Shown here piece after piece: positions 6,977 to 11,542 of a stretch of 11,542 bases of DNA (position 1 is its first letter; each line of letters opens with the position of its first letter). The stretch is taken from the NCBI GenBank assembly GCA_020722245.1, contig DYLE01000056.1, positions 1-11,542 on the forward strand, given 5' to 3'. The position numbers and the translations under genes are program-made. The notes below the pieces were generated by a model that was not told the DNA's origin, searched no databases, and saw only the letters and a list, made by a program, of their open reading frames with translations. Source of the stretch: Desulfonema limicola (GTDB lineage: Bacteria; Desulfobacterota; Desulfobacteria; Desulfobacterales; Desulfosalsimonadaceae).

Positions 6977-8185
6977 ATGAGAGAAGCATATATCGTGACC
7001 TCGGTCAGAACCCCGGGCTGCAGGAGAAACAAAGGGGCGTTTGCCAAGACCCGGCCGGAAGACCTTTTAAAAACCGTGGTGGACGCGATTTTTGAACGGA
7101 CGCCGAATATTGAAAAAAAGGATGTGGAAGACATCATGATCGGCTGCGCCTTTCCGGAGGCGGAGCAGGGTTTGAACATCGGACGGGTGATCGCCCAGAT
7201 GTGCAAATTCCCGGATACCACCTGCGGGGCCACCGTCAACCGGTTCTGCTCTTCCGGGCTTGAGGCCATCGCCCTTCAAATCATGCGGATCAAGGCCGGA
7301 TGGTGCGAGGTGGCCATCGGCGGCGGGGTTGAATCCATGACCATCGTGCCCATGGGCGGCAACCTGCCGCGGCCTCACCCCGAATGGGCCAAGGAGAACC
7401 CGGATGTGTATATATCCATGGGGATCACCGCGGAGAACGTGGCCAACCGGTACAAGATCACCCGGGAAATGCAGGATGAGTTTGGCTATCATTCCCAGAT
7501 GAAGGCCTCCAACGCCATGGCCAAAAAACTGTATAAGGAGATCGTGCCCACTCCGGCCAAGCGCTACGTGGAGAAAAACGGGACATGGATCGAGGAAACC
7601 GTCTTGCAGGATTTCGACGACGGAATTCGGCCCACCACCACCCTGGAGGGTTTAAAGAAACTGGCGCCTGCCTTTGCGGCCAACGGTTCCGTGACCGCGG
7701 GCAACTCTTCACAGACCACCGACGGCGCGGCAGCCACCCTGGTGATGAGCGAAGATGCGGTGAAAAAATTCGGGCTCAAGCCCATCGCCAAAATGGTGGG
7801 CTACACGGTGGCGGGCGTTCGAGCCGACGAGATGGGTGTCGGCCCGGCCTATGCCATTCCAAAGCTCCTCAAACTGACGGGCAAGAAGCTCGAGGATATC
7901 GGAATTTTTGAGATCAATGAGGCCTTTGCCTCCCAGGCGATCTACTGCCTGCAGCAGCTCGGCCTTTATGAGAAAAGGGAGCTGTGGGCATCCGACAGCG
8001 ATAAACGAATCATCAACGTGAACGGCGGCGCCATCGCCCTGGGGCATCCCCTGGGGTGCACCGGCGCCAAGCTCTGCGCCCAGCTCATGACGGAGATGCG
8101 GGAACGCGGCGTGAAATACGGCGTGGAATCCATGTGCATCGGCGGCGGCATGGGCGCGGCCGCGCTTTTTGAGCTGGTCGAATAA
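6977..8185 (+). CDS. fadA: Acetyl-CoA acyltransferase (3-ketoacyl-CoA thiolase)
   Basis: Cleaves 3-ketoacyl-CoA with CoA to acetyl-CoA and a shortened acyl-CoA, the last step of the beta-oxidation cycle. The 402-residue thiolase shows nucleophile Cys91 in NRFCSSG, NEAF at 314-317, His357 in GGAIALGHPLGCTGA, and the second catalytic Cys387 in CIGGGMGAA. Length and motifs are those of a complete degradative thiolase. AGGAGG at 6963-6968 sits 8 nt before the ATG. It is co-oriented with fadN and is the last gene before the terminator, so the two form an operon like Bacillus fadN-fadA. No acyl-CoA dehydrogenase gene is in the window, so the first step must be encoded elsewhere. An acetoacetyl-CoA thiolase role cannot be excluded from motifs alone. 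Confidence 0.93.
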   Translation: MREAYIVTSVRTPGCRRNKGAFAKTRPEDLLKTVVDAIFERTPNIEKKDVEDIMIGCAFPEAEQGLNIGRVIAQMCKFPDTTCGATVNRFCSSGLEAIALQIMRIKAGWCEVAIGGGVESMTIVPMGGNLPRPHPEWAKENPDVYISMGITAENVANRYKITREMQDEFGYHSQMKASNAMAKKLYKEIVPTPAKRYVEKNGTWIEETVLQDFDDGIRPTTTLEGLKKLAPAFAANGSVTAGNSSQTTDGAAATLVMSEDAVKKFGLKPIAKMVGYTVAGVRADEMGVGPAYAIPKLLKLTGKKLEDIGIFEINEAFASQAIYCLQQLGLYEKRELWASDSDKRIINVNGGAIALGHPLGCTGAKLCAQLMTEMRERGVKYGVESMCIGGGMGAAALFELVE

Positions 8186-8205
8186 ATTATAAAAAAATAG
8201 ACAAA

Positions 8206-8238
8206 AAAAAGGCCGGCCCGATCCGGGCCGGCCTTTTT
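8206..8238. terminator. Bidirectional intrinsic terminator between fadA and the DUF169 gene
   Basis: A perfect 10-bp stem, GGCCGGCCCG (8211-8220) with its complement at 8224-8233, closes a 3-nt loop. It is flanked by an A-run on the left and TTTTT on the right, so it can work on both strands. It lies 20 bases after the fadA stop and 16 bases after the stop of the convergent DUF169 gene. Confidence 0.92.
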
Positions 8239-8254
8239 ATTTTCGAAACGCCCG

Positions 8255-9082
8255 CTATTTTCCTTTCATTTTTTCCCGCAAAAACTGAAACCCCGGGGTG
8301 ATGGTTTCATCAAGATCCATGGGAAGCAGGGTTTTGTTGGGATAGCCGATGTTCATCGCCCCGCCGGTTTTAAACAGGTTTTCCAGCAGATCAAACAGCA
8401 AAGACCCCGGAACGCCGATTCCGATCTCATGCTCGCCGATTCCGGCAAAGCTTCGATCCCCGGCGCCCGGAAGGACGATCTGCGGCCGGCCGGTGATAAA
8501 CGGCAACAGCCCTCCCTTGAAGCAGGATTCGGCGAAGCCTTCAAAAAAAGAGAACGGGACATGCCGATACGCATAGCTTAAGGCATGGATCATGTGGGTG
8601 ATCTGAACCCCGTCTCCGTATACAAGCACGGTGTCCGGAACGATGAGGCTTGCATTCAACGGAGAGCAGACCAACCCGCAATACCGGCGAAGCTGATCGA
8701 GCCCTTCTTTTCCCAGAAGATCAAAAAAGGCGTTGATGCGGGTCTTTTCCGCCTCGGCGTCCTTATGCCACCCCTGCCGGACCTGGCTTTCAATCAGGTC
8801 TTCCTTTGAGATATTGGCCCACTGATGAAAGCCGGAGGAAGGGGTGCAGAAGTTGTCATCGGCGGTCATGGCGACGCTGATTCCCCAGCGCCGGGACTGG
8901 GTGAATGCCTGGCAGAGCGCCATCTTTTTACCGAAAACAGACGGCCGCATCACCCCTTCGGGGATATCCTTTTCGGTTTGAATATAGTGAATGGCTACGG
9001 GGTAGGTGGAAAGATGCAGCCGGTCATAAAGCTCCTGGCCGGCCTTCTGGTAATCCTTCAGGGTTTTGGCGTTCTTTTTCAT
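8255..9082 (-). CDS. DUF169-family protein of unknown function
   Basis: The 275-residue product resembles the DUF169 (COG2043) family by its opening YPVAIHYI segment, the MALCQAF motif, the DDNFC motif and the late hydrophobic GIG(V)PG region. No enzymatic role is established for this family to my knowledge. Five cysteines are present (57, 79, 135, 139, 187), with Cys135 and Cys139 in CGLVC; metal or cofactor binding is possible but unproven. No signal peptide or clear membrane segment is seen, so it is probably cytoplasmic. The start at 9082 is chosen because AGGGGGAG lies 5 nt before it; an ATG at 9106 would add eight residues without such a site. It follows serC by 35 nt, probably co-transcribed, and ends at the bidirectional terminator. 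Confidence 0.8.
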   Translation of the reverse strand: MKKNAKTLKDYQKAGQELYDRLHLSTYPVAIHYIQTEKDIPEGVMRPSVFGKKMALCQAFTQSRRWGISVAMTADDNFCTPSSGFHQWANISKEDLIESQVRQGWHKDAEAEKTRINAFFDLLGKEGLDQLRRYCGLVCSPLNASLIVPDTVLVYGDGVQITHMIHALSYAYRHVPFSFFEGFAESCFKGGLLPFITGRPQIVLPGAGDRSFAGIGEHEIGIGVPGSLLFDLLENLFKTGGAMNIGYPNKTLLPMDLDETITPGFQFLREKMKGK

Positions 9083-9117
9083 TCCATCTCCCCCTGACGC
9101 GCTCATGGATGCCCGAA

Positions 9118-10206
9118 TCAGGCGTTTTTTTGCTCAAAGTGCTTCATGAAATCCACAAGGGCCGCTACACCTTCCGTGGGCATGGCGTTATAGATCGACG
9201 CACGGCATCCGCCCACGGAGCGGTGGCCCTTGAGTCCGCCCAGCCCGTTTTCAGTCGCCTCGGCGATGAACTTTTTCTCAAGCTCCTCGCTGGGCAGCCG
9301 GAAGGTCACGTTCATGAAAGAGCGGCTGTCCTTATCCGCGGTGCCGCGGTAAAATTCTCCGGCGTCGATAAAATCGTAAAGCAGCCTCGCCTTTTGCCGG
9401 TTGATTTTCTCCATGGCATCCAGCCCGCCGACGGTCTCCTCCAGCCATTTCAGCACCAGCTGAATGGTGTAGATGGTAAAACAGGGCGGGGTGTTGTAGA
9501 GCGAATTGCTCGTGGCATAGGTCCTGTAGTCCAGCATGGATGGCAGCCCTTCGGGTATTTGTTTCAGAAGGTCGTCGCGTATGATCACCATGCAGACCCC
9601 TGCGGGGCCGATGTTTTTTTGCGCCCCCGCATAGATCAAGCCGAATTTCTTCATATCCAGCCGGCGGGAGAGGATGTCCGAGGACATGTCCGCGATGATG
9701 GGAACCCCGGCGGTATCCGGAAAATTAGCCCACTGGGTTCCCTTGATGGTGTTGTTGGAGGTGAGATGCACATAAACCGCGTCCCTGTTAAAAGAAATAT
9801 TCTTGGGGATATAACAAAAATCCCTATCCTTGGAGGACGCCACCACGCGAATATCTTTTTTTAAAATCTCGGCCTCCTTGATGGCCTTTGTGGACCAGGT
9901 GCCGGTATTGACATAATCCGCAAAGCGGTCTTTGGGCAGAAGGTTCATGGGGAGCATGGCAAACTGAAGGCTGGCGCCCCCTTGTATAAAAAGAACATGA
10001 AAATCCTCCCCGAGGTTCAGAAGCCTTTTGGCTCGGGCCACGGCATCGTTGATGACCTCATCGAACAGCTTGGACCTGTGGCTGATCTCGGTGATGGACA
10101 TGCCGCTGGAGCGGTAATCTAAAAATGAAGCCTGAATCTCCTCAAGCACCGGAAGCGGAAGGACCGCGGGTCCGGCGTTAAAATTAAATATCCTGTGTAA
10201 TGCCAT
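9118..10206 (-). CDS. serC: Phosphoserine aminotransferase
   Basis: PLP-dependent enzyme that converts 3-phosphohydroxypyruvate and glutamate to phosphoserine and 2-oxoglutarate in serine biosynthesis; in many bacteria it also serves vitamin B6 synthesis. The 362-residue protein has the same length as E. coli SerC. Seen: NFNAGPA at the start, GGASLQF (76-82, phosphate-binding region), DMSSD (173-177), the PLP lysine Lys197 in AGAQKNIGPAG, and GHRSVGGCRASIYNA near the end. AGGAG lies 7 nt before the ATG, behind a strong promoter. It is first in a two-gene unit with the DUF169 gene and divergent from hisD. There is no sign of damage. Confidence 0.97.
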   Translation of the reverse strand: MALHRIFNFNAGPAVLPLPVLEEIQASFLDYRSSGMSITEISHRSKLFDEVINDAVARAKRLLNLGEDFHVLFIQGGASLQFAMLPMNLLPKDRFADYVNTGTWSTKAIKEAEILKKDIRVVASSKDRDFCYIPKNISFNRDAVYVHLTSNNTIKGTQWANFPDTAGVPIIADMSSDILSRRLDMKKFGLIYAGAQKNIGPAGVCMVIIRDDLLKQIPEGLPSMLDYRTYATSNSLYNTPPCFTIYTIQLVLKWLEETVGGLDAMEKINRQKARLLYDFIDAGEFYRGTADKDSRSFMNVTFRLPSEELEKKFIAEATENGLGGLKGHRSVGGCRASIYNAMPTEGVAALVDFMKHFEQKNA

Positions 10207-10256
10207 CGATTTCTCCTTTTTTTACTGAGCTTTTATATATAAAAAAACAAGAATGT

Positions 10257-10285
10257 ATTATGGTAAAATATTTCAAGGATGTCAA
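10257..10285 (-). promoter_or_regulatory. Sigma-70-like promoter of serC
   Basis: On the minus strand a perfect TTGACA (10285-10280), a 17-nt spacer and CATAAT (10262-10257, five of six) precede serC. The start would be near 10250, giving a leader of about 45 nt. Confidence 0.75.
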
Positions 10286-10330
10286 CACCGGGATTTTTGT
10301 GGTTTTATTATTTTTTGAATACGGGAAGGA

Positions 10331-10357
10331 TTGACAAGCCGGCCGATTTAGCATAAG
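10331..10357 (+). promoter_or_regulatory. Possible promoter of hisD
   Basis: TTGACA at 10331-10336 is followed by the weak -10 CATAAG (10352-10357) at 15 nt, or TAAGGG at 17 nt. The -35 is perfect but no good -10 is present, so the call is tentative. It lies about 75 bases before the hisD start. Confidence 0.35.
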
Positions 10358-10432
10358 GGTAATGCATTTTGTTGGACCGATTTTTTCTATGGCGTCAAAT
10401 CTGGGGTATCGAGGGTAGTCGGGAGAGGGATC

Positions 10433-11542
10433 ATGGAAATCATCGCGTATCCGTCATCAAAGGCTGAAAAGCGGATCCAGGCCGTTATTGACCGGGGCCG
10501 CGAGATCAAGCCGGAGGATTATGAGACGGTGTCGGCGATCCTTGCAGAGGTCAAAACCCGTGGGGATGAGGCGCTGATCGAGTATACCCGCCGGTTTGAC
10601 GCGCCGGGGTTGACCCTTCGAAACCTGAAGGTGACCCAGGCGGAGATGCAGGCCGCGGCAAAGACAGTGCCGTCCGGTTTCCTTTCCGCTCTGGAACGCG
10701 CTGTGGAGCAGATCGAATCCTTTCATAAAAGACAGCTCGACAACTCCTGGATGACGACCCCCCGTCCCGGTGTGCTTCTCGGCCAGCTGCTGCGGCCGGT
10801 GGAGGCGGCCGGGATCTATGTTCCGGGCGCCCGGGGAGGCACCACCCCCCTGGTGTCGTCCGTGCTGATGGGGGTTATTCCGGCCCGGATCGCCGGCGTG
10901 GGGCATGTCTCGATGGTCACGCCACCCACGAAGGAAGGAAAAATCAACCCTTACCTTCTGGCGGCCGCTCACCGGGTGGGGGTGGATGCGGTTTACAAGG
11001 TGGGCGGCGCATGGGCGATCGCGGGCCTGGCCTACGGCACCCAAACCCTGCGAAAGGTTGATGTGGTGGCGGGACCGGGCAACACCTATGTGACCCTGGC
11101 CAAAAAGATGGTGGCCGGGATCGTGGGGATCGACATGCTGGCCGGACCCAGCGAAATCCTGGTGATCGCGGATCACTCCGCGATCCCTGAATTTATCGCG
11201 GCGGATCTGCTTTCCCAGGCGGAGCATGATCCCATGGCGTCCGCCATGCTGATCACGGATTCGAATAAAATCGCCAAGGCGGTGGCGGCAGAGGTGAAGA
11301 AACAGGTGGCCGGGCTGCATCGAAAAGAGGTGGCTGAACGCTCCCTGTCCGACTACGGGCTGATCCTTCGCGTTCCGAGTATTCCCGCGGCGATCGAACT
11401 GGCGAACCGGATCGCCCCTGAACACCTGGAGCTTTGCATTCAATCCCCTTTTGAGGTGATCGGCAGGATACAAAACGCCGGCGCGGTGTTTATCGGCGAA
11501 TTCACCCCGGAACCCATGGGCGATTATATCGCCGGCCCGAAC
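10433..11542 (+). CDS. hisD: Histidinol dehydrogenase (partial, runs off the right edge)
   Basis: NAD-dependent zinc enzyme that oxidises L-histidinol to L-histidine in two steps, the end of histidine biosynthesis. The frame is open for 370 codons with no stop before the window end. Seen: GIYVPG (127-132), VAGPGNTYV (212-220), GPSEILVIAD (238-247), zinc ligands Gln262 and His265 in SQAEHDP, catalytic Glu330-His331 in APEHLEL, and Asp364 in EPMGDYIAGPN. These match E. coli Gln259, His262, Glu326-His327 and Asp360. About 60 C-terminal residues, including the last zinc-ligand His, lie outside. A purine-rich GGGAGAGGGA (10421-10430) precedes the ATG by 2 nt. It is divergent from serC; any downstream his genes are not visible. 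Confidence 0.96.
   Translation, partial: MEIIAYPSSKAEKRIQAVIDRGREIKPEDYETVSAILAEVKTRGDEALIEYTRRFDAPGLTLRNLKVTQAEMQAAAKTVPSGFLSALERAVEQIESFHKRQLDNSWMTTPRPGVLLGQLLRPVEAAGIYVPGARGGTTPLVSSVLMGVIPARIAGVGHVSMVTPPTKEGKINPYLLAAAHRVGVDAVYKVGGAWAIAGLAYGTQTLRKVDVVAGPGNTYVTLAKKMVAGIVGIDMLAGPSEILVIADHSAIPEFIAADLLSQAEHDPMASAMLITDSNKIAKAVAAEVKKQVAGLHRKEVAERSLSDYGLILRVPSIPAAIELANRIAPEHLELCIQSPFEVIGRIQNAGAVFIGEFTPEPMGDYIAGPN

Noticed and set aside
10457..11473. 338-codon open frame antisense to hisD
   Set aside because: The plus strand encodes HisD with all expected motifs; the antisense product is rich in His, Arg and Gly as expected from complementary codons.

Overview
The window is a GC-rich bacterial chromosomal segment with three transcription blocks. 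It suggests an anaerobic member of the former Deltaproteobacteria (Desulfobacterota, for example a fatty-acid-oxidising sulfate reducer or syntroph). This rests on a Clostridium/Moorella-type selenocysteine formate dehydrogenase subunit, a complex I operon without NuoE/NuoF at the usual place, and a FadN/FadA beta-oxidation pair. The taxonomic call is an inference from gene content, not from a marker gene.

Minus strand, positions 4240 down to 1: nuoA, nuoB, nuoC and nuoD encode the membrane entry subunit and the Q-module of respiratory complex I. Six bases after nuoD comes a long iron-sulfur/molybdopterin oxidoreductase gene in the place where nuoE, nuoF and nuoG would be expected. Its reading frame meets a TGA at 554-556, exactly at the active-site Sec/Cys position of formate dehydrogenases. 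It then stays open for 184 more codons to the window edge, with conserved bis-MGD-binding motifs. A stem-loop starting 11 nt after the TGA matches the position and loop of the E. coli fdhF SECIS. The gene is therefore a selenoprotein formate dehydrogenase alpha subunit, and a caller that stops at TGA would cut it in two. The layout raises the possibility that formate, not NADH, feeds this complex I.

Positions 4241-4540 are an AT-rich divergent control region. On the plus strand from 4541 to 8185, fadN (fused 3-hydroxyacyl-CoA dehydrogenase and enoyl-CoA hydratase) and fadA (acetyl-CoA acyltransferase) form a two-gene beta-oxidation operon. It ends at a strong hairpin terminator at 8206-8238, which also serves the convergent genes.

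On the minus strand from 10206 to 8255, serC (phosphoserine aminotransferase) is followed by a DUF169-family gene of unknown function, behind a clear sigma-70-like promoter. Divergent from serC, hisD (histidinol dehydrogenase) runs off the right edge at 11542. No mobile elements, tRNA or rRNA genes, or CRISPR arrays were seen.
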